From positions 1 to 40,334 of the forward strand of contig JAHFRE010000013.1 in the NCBI GenBank assembly GCA_023258955.1: a stretch of DNA of 40,334 nucleotides, given 5' to 3'. A program made the translations under genes and the position numbers. The DNA comes from Sterolibacterium sp. Lineage in GTDB: Bacteria; Pseudomonadota; Gammaproteobacteria; Burkholderiales; Rhodocyclaceae. A model generated the notes under the pieces. It saw only the letters and a program-made list of their open reading frames with translations, was not told where the DNA came from and made no database searches. This document shows positions 16,574-25,204 of the stretch, piece after piece. Numbering within the stretch: the first letter of the stretch is position 1; the number at the start of each line of letters is the position of its first letter.

Positions 16574-17167
16574 TCAGGTGCTGATGACGCCGGCCGCACG
16601 CAGCGCAGCCAAAATCGCGTTCAGCTTTGTTTGGATTTCCTTGTTCTGTTCATTGACGCCCGCGACGATCGAGGCCACGGCGGTGGCAATGGCTGTATCG
16701 ACGTTGGCCGCGCTGGGCGTTGCGTTGCCGGCGCAAGAGCCGGCGGTCGCAGCGACATCAACCAACGACCCATTGGCTGTTCCGGTGAGGCTACCGCTCA
16801 GATCGGCAATTGCGTCCTGGGGACCCTCGGCCGTCGAGGGAATGCTTTCGTTCAAGACGACTCGGGCAGTGGTCTGACCGTTGATCTTTGCGACAACCAG
16901 CGCGCCAATCAGCATGCCGACCGTGCTGTCGGTATCGACGCGCTTGTTGCCATCGTCCCAATAGGCCTTTGCCCCCATCGACCCCGTCGCCGTCGTCGTC
17001 GCAGTCAGATCGAAAACGCCGTCTCGCAGGAACTCACCGCTGGCACCGTTGGCAACATCGTTGCATGCAACACCGAAGATGGCACCGACCAGCGCGCCTT
17101 CCCCGCTATTGCGCGCGTACGGTGCGGTCAGAGTGAGGGTATCTCCCTCTTGTACATAATTCTTCAT
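16574..17167 (-). CDS. DUF2190-type capsid decoration protein with an extended C-terminus
   Basis: 197 residues. Residues 1-115 match the short paralogue (MKNYVQEGDTLTLT, FGVACNDVANGASGEFL, AKAYWDDGNKRVD). The extra 80 residues are Ala/Thr/Ser-rich and end in a helix (KEIQTKLNAILAALRAAGV). The extension could trimerise or display a knob on the capsid. It lies directly after the capsid gene. Confidence 0.75.
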   Translation of the reverse strand: MKNYVQEGDTLTLTAPYARNSGEGALVGAIFGVACNDVANGASGEFLRDGVFDLTATTTATGSMGAKAYWDDGNKRVDTDSTVGMLIGALVVAKINGQTTARVVLNESIPSTAEGPQDAIADLSGSLTGTANGSLVDVAATAGSCAGNATPSAANVDTAIATAVASIVAGVNEQNKEIQTKLNAILAALRAAGVIST

Positions 17168-17197
17168 GTCAGTTCCCTTTCCGAGACGGTGTTTGGC

Positions 17198-19195
17198 TTA
17201 CGATCCGGAGCTCTTGTACAAGCCGCGGTATTCGATGGCCTTGGCGGCGAAGTCCAGACGCGCCTTGATCTCGACGCCATCGACATCGAAGCCCAGGCGG
17301 GTCTCGACATACACACCCTCCTGCCCATCGAGGTAGGCGTATTCGACGGTATCGATCTGCGCCGGATCAGCGGCGGCATACCAGACGGCCGTGCTGGTTG
17401 CGTCCAGTCGGCCCTCGACGATCACCTCAAGGGCGTTCTTGAACGGATTGATGTCGCTCGACTTGGCGCTGACGAAATCGGCGCTGGTATATTGGCCAGC
17501 CACCGTTTCCAACGCCGCCGGAACAATCAGGAACGCCGGCGCGAGATTCATCACGGCGCCGCCCGGCGTCTTTTGCACACGCATGGCAGCCCGGGCGGAA
17601 TTGAGCCCGGCGACGGCGATGGCCCCGGTGCCGAGGTTCGCGTGGGTGGCATGGAACAGCGCGACGGTGTCTGCGAGCGCAGCATTGGCCGTGAGGATGC
17701 CGTAGACCGTGTCCGACTCCAGATTCGCCGCGGCGAAGCCGAACAGTTCGGGAACACGCGTGAAAGCGCTCATGTCGTCATTGATGACGGCCTGGCGAGT
17801 GATGCCGATGATCTTGCCGTACGTCGCCAGCTGGTAGGTCTCCTTGCCGTCCGTAAATGCGCCGCGCTTGAATTCGCCCGACTCGTTGATCTTTTCCAGT
17901 GCCGGAGCGTCGGAGAGGTTGACCCGGGTCAGGGTCTTGAAATCCGGGGCGGTTGCCTTGCGTGCCCAACGCTGGAACGTGCGCGGGGCGCTCATGTAGG
18001 CCTGGCGCAAGGTCTTGTTGGCGACGTTGGCAACGATGTTGGCGAGGTCCGAGGTGCCCTCGAGGGATCGCGTGGCGATGGTCATGCGATCCATGCCCCG
18101 GGTGCTGATACCGCGGCGCTCGAGGAGATCGCGGCCGAGCTCGATCAACGACAAGCTGCGGAATTCGCGCGCGCCTTCCGGCAATGCGCTCTTCGGGTTG
18201 TAGCGGTGGAGCAGCGAGGCGCCAACCATCTCGCGCAACACTTCGGTTTCGTCCTTGACGGTGACGATATCGGCGCGACTGGTAACGCCCTGCGCCACGC
18301 TGCGCTCAGCCATCTTGTTCATGGCTTCGCGGCGCACAGCGTCGACTGAAACATCGCGCTTGATGAAGTCTTCGGCCACGGCCGGCTCGAGCCCGGCGAG
18401 CGCGCAAACCTCGCGGATCTCTATTCCCCGGGCGCGTTCGGCTGCAATGGCTTCGCGCTGGATGGCTTCACGATCGGTAGCGGCTGCAGTTTCCGCCGCC
18501 GCGGCTTGTTGAGCGGGTGTGCCCATGTCAATTCCTTTCTGGTAAGCGCCCGGTTCGGGCAGATCAACCACGCGATAGGGCGCGGTGGCGGCAGTGGCCA
18601 GATCGTGTGATCGGCCTATTCCCACGGTGGCATCGGCCGGGATGTCGCAGAGCGTCACCTCCAGCGGTAGCCATTTCGTGACTCGATACTCGTCCGGCGC
18701 TTTACCGCCGTTCGATTTGATCAGGGTGCGTTCGATAATCTGGTAGCCGACGCTGACGTTGGGCACCAGGTCATCCGCGATGTCCTGCAGCAGGCCTTCC
18801 ATGCCGTCGCGGCGCGACAGCTTGATCTCGACATAGGCCCGGTTCTTTTCGATCCAGGCCCGGACGGTGCGGCCAATCAGGGCGAGGGGGCTGTCGCCCG
18901 TGCTATAGCGGCCGTGGTCAGCTAACACGGCTGCGCCAGCATTGAGTCGGGTCAGGTCGCATTCGGCGTCGGTAACACCGAGCACCTCAAGCCACGGATC
19001 GTCCCAGTAACAGTCGCCACGAAGGTAGGGTTCCTCACTGGCGAACGGGAACGAGAGGACCAGGTTGTCGGCCGGGGCGGGCTCTGCGCCCTCCCCTTCC
19101 GTCGCGCCCGCAAGATCGGCGGCCGATTGCCGCTTTACGATCTGCAGGGCGAAAGAGCGATTGAGGGTACCTTCGACGCGACTTTTCTTCGTCAT
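17198..19195 (-). CDS. Prohead protease-major capsid protein fusion
   Basis: 665 residues. The first 230 or so form a prohead-protease-like domain with VLADHGRYSTGDSPL (histidine near residue 95) and the downstream serine region NVSVGYQIIE. A linker near 235-300 is Ala/Glu-rich and scaffold-like. Residues about 350-665 are a gpT-like HK97-fold capsid domain (ISTRGMDRMTIATRSL, KIIGITRQAVINDDMSAF, ending GLYKSSGS). Fusions of protease and capsid are known in some phages; self-cleavage must free the capsid protein. The start overlaps the portal stop. Confidence 0.85.
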   Translation of the reverse strand: MTKKSRVEGTLNRSFALQIVKRQSAADLAGATEGEGAEPAPADNLVLSFPFASEEPYLRGDCYWDDPWLEVLGVTDAECDLTRLNAGAAVLADHGRYSTGDSPLALIGRTVRAWIEKNRAYVEIKLSRRDGMEGLLQDIADDLVPNVSVGYQIIERTLIKSNGGKAPDEYRVTKWLPLEVTLCDIPADATVGIGRSHDLATAATAPYRVVDLPEPGAYQKGIDMGTPAQQAAAAETAAATDREAIQREAIAAERARGIEIREVCALAGLEPAVAEDFIKRDVSVDAVRREAMNKMAERSVAQGVTSRADIVTVKDETEVLREMVGASLLHRYNPKSALPEGAREFRSLSLIELGRDLLERRGISTRGMDRMTIATRSLEGTSDLANIVANVANKTLRQAYMSAPRTFQRWARKATAPDFKTLTRVNLSDAPALEKINESGEFKRGAFTDGKETYQLATYGKIIGITRQAVINDDMSAFTRVPELFGFAAANLESDTVYGILTANAALADTVALFHATHANLGTGAIAVAGLNSARAAMRVQKTPGGAVMNLAPAFLIVPAALETVAGQYTSADFVSAKSSDINPFKNALEVIVEGRLDATSTAVWYAAADPAQIDTVEYAYLDGQEGVYVETRLGFDVDGVEIKARLDFAAKAIEYRGLYKSSGS

Positions 19196-20703
19196 GGTGT
19201 AGCTCCTTGGTTTTCGGCGCCCTGGTTGGCATTGGCGCCGGCGGCGGCGCCCAGGGCGAGCTTGTCAATCTGGATAGAAACTTTGGCGTCCTTGAATTTC
19301 TGTTGGTCCTCGGCGATTTCCGCTAGGACCTTGGCCGGATCCTCACCGCGGCGGCGAACGGCAGCCGACCAGGACTTTAGGCCTGCAGCGACTTCGAGCA
19401 GCTCGCCGGCGACATCCTTGACCGGATCAACCCAATCCCACTTCGGCGGCGTCCACTCGACAGTGGTCTTCTGGCTGCCGAGCTTTCCGGCAAGCTTTGC
19501 AGCAACAAAAAACGCCCGCGCGATGGGTTCGCACACGCCGGGAATCAGGGTGAGCCACTGATGTTGCTCGGCCGCACGACGGAACTCGACCGTGCCCGAG
19601 CGAATGGAGCTGTAATTGACGCGCGAGAGGTTGCCGCTTAGCTGCTCGAAGGTCACACCCGCGCCTGCCGCAACGGCGTGCAGGTGATCATCGATGAATT
19701 CCTTGTAGCCGTTCATCGTGGCCGGTGCGCCAAACTGCACGTCTTCACCGCTCTTGAGATAGTGAATCATTCCGGCGCCGAGATTTTCGATGCGGTGCTG
19801 CTGGGTCGAGTCCTCGGTGGCGGCATCGCCCAGGGTGCGGCTTTCGTCATCGCTTGTGACGAAGGCAGCAAAGCAGGCCTCTATGCCTTTGCGCACCAGC
19901 TCGGCTTCCTGGTAATCGTCCAAGTCGCGCATCTTGAGCAGTACCGGGTGAAGATCCGGCACGCCGCGCACCTGACCAGGCCGGGTCTTCTTGTAGTAAT
20001 GGATGACGTCTTCCGCCGGCACACGCTTGGAGAAGAGGCTCTTCAGAATGGGGGCCGAGTCGCCCGGGTGGGCGCTGAATAGCCAATAGGCGACACGTTG
20101 ACCGATGGCGTCAAACTCAACACCGTTGAGGATCCAACCGCCGTTGGGTAGGCTCTCGTTCTTGATGGCATCGAGATAGTCCGGCTCGAGCACCTGCAGC
20201 TGCAGCGGGACGGTCAAACCATCCTCGGGACGACGCCAGCGCAGACGGATCAATACCTCACCAGATTCGAACCGCGCTCGCTCGAGCAGCGCGAGCAGCC
20301 CGTAGAAATCGAATTGGCCATCGGCATCGCATTCCTTGATCCACTGGTCCCAGAGATCCTGCCCGCTGCTCAACTTGGCAGTGATGCCGGTACCGATGAT
20401 GTTGGCCACCCAGGTGCTCATGGCCTTTGCCGCATAGGGATTGTCACGAGCCAGGCTGCGCGATCTGTTGCGCAGGACGGAAAGCGCCGGCCCGATCTCC
20501 GCATTGGCCGACGTTCCGCCGGTGGTCCAGCCGCCGGTGCGGCGTCCGGTCTTGGCGCCTTCGTAGCTGCGCGTGAGACTCATGGCGAGGCGGGAGCGCG
20601 CACGCTTGAAGCCGGCGCTGGGGCTGAAGTAGCCGATGGCCCGATCAAGGATATTGGGGGCTGCAGCCTTGGCGACCAGGGCGCGAGAGTTTCCTGCAGC
20701 CAT
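19192..20703 (-). CDS. Portal protein, lambda gpB family
   Basis: 503 residues with the lambda-type portal features: RSRSLARDNPYAAKAMSTWV near residue 80, LQVLEPDYLD, the Gly/Arg-rich PAEDVIHYYKKTRPGQVRGV loop, and a C-terminal half with VNYSSIRSGTVEFRRA. Twelve copies form the DNA channel at one capsid vertex. The first codon overlaps the gpW-like stop (TGATG), placing both in one translation unit. Confidence 0.9.
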   Translation of the reverse strand: MAAGNSRALVAKAAAPNILDRAIGYFSPSAGFKRARSRLAMSLTRSYEGAKTGRRTGGWTTGGTSANAEIGPALSVLRNRSRSLARDNPYAAKAMSTWVANIIGTGITAKLSSGQDLWDQWIKECDADGQFDFYGLLALLERARFESGEVLIRLRWRRPEDGLTVPLQLQVLEPDYLDAIKNESLPNGGWILNGVEFDAIGQRVAYWLFSAHPGDSAPILKSLFSKRVPAEDVIHYYKKTRPGQVRGVPDLHPVLLKMRDLDDYQEAELVRKGIEACFAAFVTSDDESRTLGDAATEDSTQQHRIENLGAGMIHYLKSGEDVQFGAPATMNGYKEFIDDHLHAVAAGAGVTFEQLSGNLSRVNYSSIRSGTVEFRRAAEQHQWLTLIPGVCEPIARAFFVAAKLAGKLGSQKTTVEWTPPKWDWVDPVKDVAGELLEVAAGLKSWSAAVRRRGEDPAKVLAEIAEDQQKFKDAKVSIQIDKLALGAAAGANANQGAENQGATP

Positions 20704-20909
20704 CAGGATCTTACCCTCGAGGCGTAGGAAACACGGGTGGCCTTGGCAGCGACCCCGCTCGATTGCAGCGCGGCACTGATGATGTTGCGCGCCTTGCGCA
20801 AGTCATCGATAGAGCGGTAGGTGACTCGCCGGCCATCGATTTCAACGGTCATTTCGCCCGTCGCGATCGCGGCTTCGATGTTCGTCAGGTCGGCGGTGCT
20901 GAAGGCCAT
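20703..20909 (-). CDS. gpW-like head-tail connector protein
   Basis: 68 residues beginning MAFSTADLTNIEAAIATGE, then VEIDGRRVTYRSIDDLRKAR. The helix-beta hairpin-helix plan and the place between terminase and portal are those of lambda gpW and its relatives, which plug the portal before tail joining. Confidence 0.8.
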   Translation of the reverse strand: MAFSTADLTNIEAAIATGEMTVEIDGRRVTYRSIDDLRKARNIISAALQSSGVAAKATRVSYASRVRS

Positions 20910-20955
20910 GCGTTCATCTCGTGCTGAGGATGAACGCCATTAAATTACTTCGCCT

Positions 20956-20980
20956 GTGTCATTTCTGCCAAAAATGACAC
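20956..20980. promoter_or_regulatory. Perfect 9-bp inverted repeat in front of the head genes
   Basis: GTGTCATTT and AAATGACAC flank a 7-nt loop in the 95-bp gap between the Mor-like regulator and the gpW-like gene, one of few gaps in an otherwise packed block. There is no T-run after it on either strand, so an operator or an RNA processing hairpin is more likely than a terminator. On the minus strand TTGGCA and TAATTT lie around it at 18-bp spacing, a weak promoter possibility. Confidence 0.5.
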
Positions 20981-21004
20981 GATTTCACATGTGCCTCGCA
21001 GACC

Positions 21005-21277
21005 CTATCTGCTCTGCAATTCCCGACGCCGCTTGATGGCTCGATAGACGGTTTCGCGCGAGATACCCAGGTCCTTGGCCACGGCCTTTGCATTCCGACC
21101 GTCAAAGCGCTGAACGATCTCTTCTGGGGCTGGCTTGGGCTTCTTCACATACACTCGCTCACCTTTGAATTCGGCACGCATCTGCTTTTCAAGTTGCAGC
21201 GCGAGTTCGGCTTCCATGCCCGGCTGTATCTCGAGCAACATCTCGATAAAGCGGCGGATCATGTCGTCACCGTTCAT
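21005..21277 (-). CDS. Mor-family-like HTH regulator
   Basis: 90 residues. The N-terminal half (IRRFIEMLLEIQPGMEAELALQLE) is helical. A linker KKPKPAPEEIVQRF leads to a helix-turn-helix, KAVAKDLGISRETVYRAIKRRR. The pattern resembles the Mor/C family of Mu late activators. Its place between TerL and the connector gene, preceding a gap with an inverted repeat, suggests local control of head gene expression. Its start overlaps the TerL stop. Confidence 0.7.
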   Translation of the reverse strand: MNGDDMIRRFIEMLLEIQPGMEAELALQLEKQMRAEFKGERVYVKKPKPAPEEIVQRFDGRNAKAVAKDLGISRETVYRAIKRRRELQSR

Positions 21278-23250
21278 TGCCGCCGCGAGCGAAGGCGCTC
21301 CATCAACTGTTGATGCCGATCAGCATTCGATGTGATCGGCGTTGGTGCTTCCCGCTTTTGTGCAGACGCCTGCACCGCAGTATCCGCCGAAGCGGTCTCG
21401 TTGGATGCCGCGCCAAACAGGTCGCGGGTGGGTGGGTCGATCTGTTGCTTTCGGCGCACCCAGTCGGCCGCTTGGTAGCGGTGCAGGCCAAGAAAATTGG
21501 CAGCAGCAAGATTGTAGACAGACACATCGAGTGCCTCATTCCGGTCCGCCTTGTTCTTGGTCCACTCGCTGATCGCGTGTCCCTTGCGGTAGCGCACCAG
21601 GCGACGCTCAGCGGTAAGCTGGTTGTAGAACTCGTCGGGCAAGTCCTTGGAGAAGTGAATGGCGCCCGGGCCGGCATCGAGCAGCCAGCGACTCGCCAGC
21701 CAGTCTTTGGCAGTATCGGTACCGACGAACCAGAGTTCGGCGCCATGCTTCTCCACTTTACCCCGATGGCTGACGTCGACCTTGGTGGGTTTCTGCGCAA
21801 TGACCGGGCGCCCTGGTCTACTGGCCCCTTTGATAGAGAGCACCTTGCGATGGCGGCGCAGGCGGCAGTATGCGTAGACGTCCTGTGTGTTGTGCCCACC
21901 GGAGTCAATGAGGGTGGCGGCGATTGACAGTGGCACGCCGGAGGGATGCGGAATATGGGCAGTGAGCACCGCGTCAAGGTCGCGCCACACGGCATCGTCG
22001 GACGGCGCACCCCAAAGCACCTGGTAGTCAATGACCCAGCGCTCCATCCCTTCGCCCCAACCCCAGATCATCAGCTCGAGGCGGTTTGGCTGAACGTCGA
22101 CCGCGGCGGTGAGAATCAGAACCCCGGCAGGAATAGTCCTGAGCTGGTAATCCTCGGCGCGCGCTTTGAGGGTATCGGCCTTGGCGGTTTCCTGCGCGCC
22201 ATCCCAGCACTTGGCCAATCGCGTGTTGTAGAACACCTGCATTGGTTCCTGGTCACCACGATCGAGAGCCGCCTTGGCCTTGACATATTGGCGCGCCAGC
22301 GAGATCCACGCGACCCAGCCAAGCGGCGCATACAGGGCGGAAATTTGGAAGCCAACGGTAATACCATCGCTGTCAGACCTCGTGACAACCCAATCGCCGG
22401 CCGCGAGCATCTCGGTCTTGTCATTGCTGCGGATCTCGGCGCCGCAGTCAGGGCAAATCATCCAGGCTTCGGTGAGCTCCGCATCCCAGCGCACGTTCTC
22501 CCATACCAGTTCGTGACGATGCCCGCAGTGCGGACAGGGAACGTGGTATCGGCGGCGATCGGAGTCAGCCTCGAGCGAAGCGATCCGACTTTGACCTGCG
22601 AGCGTGGGCGAACTGGAGAAATAGACCTTGGAGTTGTAGCCGAAGGTGCTAGTCCGTGCCTCGGCCAGCTCAATCGGATCGCCTTCACCATCGACCGAGA
22701 GCTCCCAGCGATCGATCTCGTCGCCATAGACATAGCGCGCCGGGATCTCAGCCAGGTTGCTGGCGCTGCCCGCGGTCGCGATATAGAGCGTGCCGCCGTC
22801 AAACTCTTTGGTGTCGATGGTGTTGCGCGCGTCGCGGCTACGTGGCTCGGCAACACGCGCGCGCAGTTCGGGTACGGCCTTGATCGTGTCGGCAATCCGA
22901 CTACTCACCCGCTTCGTGACGGGGATGGTTGGCAGCAGACAAAGGATGTTGGCGGGCGCCTGGTGAATACTGGCGCTGATCCAGTTAAGGCCGACTTGTG
23001 TCTTCAGTAATTGCGAGGCACCCATGACGACGACTCGGCGGCAAGGATGAAGCGGCGACAAGCAGCGCATGACTTCGCGGGCGTAAGGCGTGCGTTCGGT
23101 TCGGTACGGTCCCGCCTCGGCCGCGCCGGACTTTTTCGGGATGACCATGTAGCGGTCGGCCCACTCGTCTACCCACATATCGGGATCCGGCATGAGCCCT
23201 TCGCCGAAGTGCATGCAGTAGCTCAAGAATCCGTCGGCAATCGCACCCAT
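21274..23250 (-). CDS. Terminase large subunit, gpA family
   Basis: 658 residues. N-terminal ATPase with VVVMGASQLLKTQVGL (adenine-binding/Walker A variant, near residues 73-88) and the Walker B-type RYVYGDEIDRW (near 170-180). A zinc knuckle CPHCGHRH ... CPDCG follows near 238-270, and the nuclease domain covers the C-terminal half (TAAVDVQPNRLE, TLIDSGGHNT). This is the lambda gpA type, so packaging is probably from cos sites with cohesive ends. The Walker A departs from the classical GKT/S, as in lambda gpA. Confidence 0.92.
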   Translation of the reverse strand: MGAIADGFLSYCMHFGEGLMPDPDMWVDEWADRYMVIPKKSGAAEAGPYRTERTPYAREVMRCLSPLHPCRRVVVMGASQLLKTQVGLNWISASIHQAPANILCLLPTIPVTKRVSSRIADTIKAVPELRARVAEPRSRDARNTIDTKEFDGGTLYIATAGSASNLAEIPARYVYGDEIDRWELSVDGEGDPIELAEARTSTFGYNSKVYFSSSPTLAGQSRIASLEADSDRRRYHVPCPHCGHRHELVWENVRWDAELTEAWMICPDCGAEIRSNDKTEMLAAGDWVVTRSDSDGITVGFQISALYAPLGWVAWISLARQYVKAKAALDRGDQEPMQVFYNTRLAKCWDGAQETAKADTLKARAEDYQLRTIPAGVLILTAAVDVQPNRLELMIWGWGEGMERWVIDYQVLWGAPSDDAVWRDLDAVLTAHIPHPSGVPLSIAATLIDSGGHNTQDVYAYCRLRRHRKVLSIKGASRPGRPVIAQKPTKVDVSHRGKVEKHGAELWFVGTDTAKDWLASRWLLDAGPGAIHFSKDLPDEFYNQLTAERRLVRYRKGHAISEWTKNKADRNEALDVSVYNLAAANFLGLHRYQAADWVRRKQQIDPPTRDLFGAASNETASADTAVQASAQKREAPTPITSNADRHQQLMERLRSRRQ

Positions 23251-23831
23251 CAGGAGATCCTGGCGGCCAGCCCATCACGAGCGATGCGAGCGATCTCATC
23301 GAGCACCTTGCGCAGCTCTTCGCGGATGCGTATCTCGATCGCCCGCGGGTCGCTCTCTGCGGCAAGAGAATCGGCAATCTTCCCCGGGATAGACAGCATC
23401 ATGTCGCGAAGCATGCGACCGGTTTCGTAGGCCGCGCGCTCGACCTGCTCCTTATTGACCAGGTTGCCAGACATCTCCTCGAGCTGCAGCGCAGCCTTCG
23501 CCGCCTCCGTGATTTCGCGACGAGTGCGTGCGTCCCAGTAGAGACCCTGGTCCCCAGACTCTCGCCCAGCGGCCGGCGATTCACCCGATGGCGGAATCGA
23601 CGATCTTTCACGGCCAGCATTCGCCCGGGCCGACTGGTCAGGATCAGTATTGCGCCCCCACTGGATATCGGCTACCTCAGGATCAATCTTCGTCTTCCCC
23701 CTTTCATCCTGTACCGTCGTGATGCGCCCCGCCTCGATGGCCTTCTGAACCGCGCGCAGCGTGACGCCGGCCAAACCTCTGGCGTCACGGTAGCGTGCGT
23801 ATTCGCGAAATCCCATCAACTGACGACTCAT
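23250..23831 (-). CDS. Terminase small subunit (Nu1-like)
   Basis: 193 residues. Winged-HTH-like N-terminus (MGFREYARYRDARGLAGVTLRAVQKAIEAGRI), a loop region, and a C-terminal helical oligomerisation domain ending in IARIARDGLAARI. It precedes TerL and the two overlap as TGATG. GAGGG before ATG 23831 supports the start. The 120-bp gap upstream (23832-23951) is where a cos site would be expected; I cannot define one by eye. Confidence 0.85.
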   Translation of the reverse strand: MSRQLMGFREYARYRDARGLAGVTLRAVQKAIEAGRITTVQDERGKTKIDPEVADIQWGRNTDPDQSARANAGRERSSIPPSGESPAAGRESGDQGLYWDARTRREITEAAKAALQLEEMSGNLVNKEQVERAAYETGRMLRDMMLSIPGKIADSLAAESDPRAIEIRIREELRKVLDEIARIARDGLAARIS

Positions 23832-23951
23832 TGTCGACTACCCTCTAGGCCAATTGATACCCGTATTGACGACGCCGGGGAAAGTCCATCCACTATCATT
23901 TTGGCGGGGCCTAAATTACCCTCGTGGGCGCCGGCCTGGAAGGACCCAAAA

Positions 23952-24677
23952 TCATTTCGCGGTGGCCATCGCTTCGGCCATCCGCTGCTCGAACGCCGCC
24001 GGGAAGGTGCTGGCGGCAGTCCGAGCAACGATGGCATCGAGATCGAAGAACTTTCCTGCCTGGTAACTCGCGGCCGTGACGAACATGATCAACGGACGGA
24101 TGACGCTGGCCTTGGTGTTCTCCAGCCGCTGATAGATGCCTGGCTTTAGATGCCTGACCCGGTGATCGCTTGACCCAGGGCGCACGACGAACACCCCTTG
24201 CTCATGCATGCGCTTTCCTCGACCCTTGTATATGCGCAAGCCACTAGCGAGCATGCCGAGGATAGTGGTGATCGTCGCCATGGGAATGTCGCCGTACATA
24301 TCGAGCGTCACGCCCGCCCCAGGTACGGTCACATACCCAGGAGGCAGCACACCCATGGCGGCCAACTTCACTTCGTAGGCCTTGGCCACACGCCGACCAC
24401 CACCGATCTGCCATTTCAGGTAGCGCGCCTGGATATCCTTGTAGCCAACGACGGCGACAAGGTTGGTCTTTGTCGAGGGGATAACGAATAAAGCATTCTC
24501 GCTCGTCGTGAACGGTCGAGCGGTCATCCCCTTCGCGCCAAGGGCAGCGGCCGTGCGTACTGCCGCCGCTGTATCGTTCAAGGCACGTGATGTCGCGAAC
24601 GGCACCTGGCTCTTCGCCAGCTCACCGAGGTTCGCGGTGAGTTTGTCGAAGTCCTGCTGTACGCTGATCATGGTCAT
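23952..24677 (-). CDS. Minor tail protein, gpZ-like
   Basis: 241 residues starting MTMISVQQDFDKLTANLGEL, with VPFATSRALNDTAAAVRTAA and GRGKRMHEQGVFVVRPG further on. The opening and the basic central part resemble lambda gpZ-type proteins that prepare tail ends for joining. It is unusual to find this gene before terminase, upstream of the packaging genes; in lambda it follows the connector genes. Start overlaps the preceding stop as ATGA. Confidence 0.65.
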   Translation of the reverse strand: MTMISVQQDFDKLTANLGELAKSQVPFATSRALNDTAAAVRTAAALGAKGMTARPFTTSENALFVIPSTKTNLVAVVGYKDIQARYLKWQIGGGRRVAKAYEVKLAAMGVLPPGYVTVPGAGVTLDMYGDIPMATITTILGMLASGLRIYKGRGKRMHEQGVFVVRPGSSDHRVRHLKPGIYQRLENTKASVIRPLIMFVTAASYQAGKFFDLDAIVARTAASTFPAAFEQRMAEAMATAK

Positions 24678-24943
24678 ATCGAACGTCTCCTCTTACGCCC
24701 CACACCCACATCCAGTTCTGGATCGATCAACATCAGGTCATCGCCGCTCACGCTGTAGGCAAAGCGCGGTAGGCGCGTGCCCACCGCGATGCCATTCTCG
24801 CTGGCGTAGAACATCCCCATGCCCCGCATTCCCATCTTGATGCTCGCGTCGATACTCTCCCTGCCAAACGCAGCGCGGCAAGCATCGATGAAAGCCGTCG
24901 TCTTCGGCATGGACTGGCGGAAGTCAGGCGGCTTGGACGTCAT
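24674..24943 (-). CDS. Hypothetical phage protein (89 aa)
   Basis: From ATG 24943: MTSKPPDFRQSMPKTTAFID, then a central FYASENG motif and a basic tail (GRKRRRSI). Such short proteins often precede terminase in temperate phages of beta-proteobacteria. The ribosome site lies inside a perfect stem-loop at 24953-24973, so its start may be masked when the RNA folds. Function unknown. Confidence 0.65.
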   Translation of the reverse strand: MTSKPPDFRQSMPKTTAFIDACRAAFGRESIDASIKMGMRGMGMFYASENGIAVGTRLPRFAYSVSGDDLMLIDPELDVGVGRKRRRSI

Positions 24944-24952
24944 GGCCAGGTT

Positions 24953-25140
24953 CCCCACCTTGCCGAGGTGGGGAGGAGGTGGGGAAGGCTGCAACCCTTG
25001 CCCAGCTTCACTCTTCCTAACCTTCCTAACCTTCCTAACGTAGAATGAGTAGCCCGCGCGCGCGTATACGCGTGCGCCCGCCCGCGCCCACGCATACGTG
25101 CGTGGGAGAATAGGTTAGGAAGGTGGGGAAGGTTAGGAAG
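24953..25140. repeat. Structured repeat region between primase and late genes (candidate origin)
   Basis: A gene-poor stretch with ordered elements. It has a perfect stem CCCCACCT/AGGTGGGG (24953-24973) and three tandem copies of CTTCCTAAC (25013-25039). A 23-nt run of strictly alternating purine/pyrimidine (25055-25077) has Z-DNA character. A perfect 8-bp hairpin CCCACGCA-TACG-TGCGTGGG follows (25087-25106). Three inverted 9-mers then close it, GTTAGGAAG, GTGGGGAAG, GTTAGGAAG (25114-25140). Further GTGGGGAAG-type copies occur near 24979 and 25180. Iteron-like repeats next to the replication gene suggest a replication origin; a transcript-folding role is the alternative. Confidence 0.6.
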
Positions 25141-25204
25141 AAGCCCTATCCACGCGGGTTTCAGGGTTCCCCACCTATACCGCACCTTCCCCACCTCGCC
25201 GCTG

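Noticed and set aside
16631-18349. A 572-residue plus-strand frame opposite the capsid region.
   Set aside because: It spans the ends of two real minus-strand genes and their gap, is Arg/Gly/Asp-rich as antisense reading of GC-rich genes gives, and resembles no family.
25055-25106. GC-rich palindromes as a transcription terminator.
   Set aside because: No run of T follows either hairpin on either strand, so an origin or RNA-structure role fits better.
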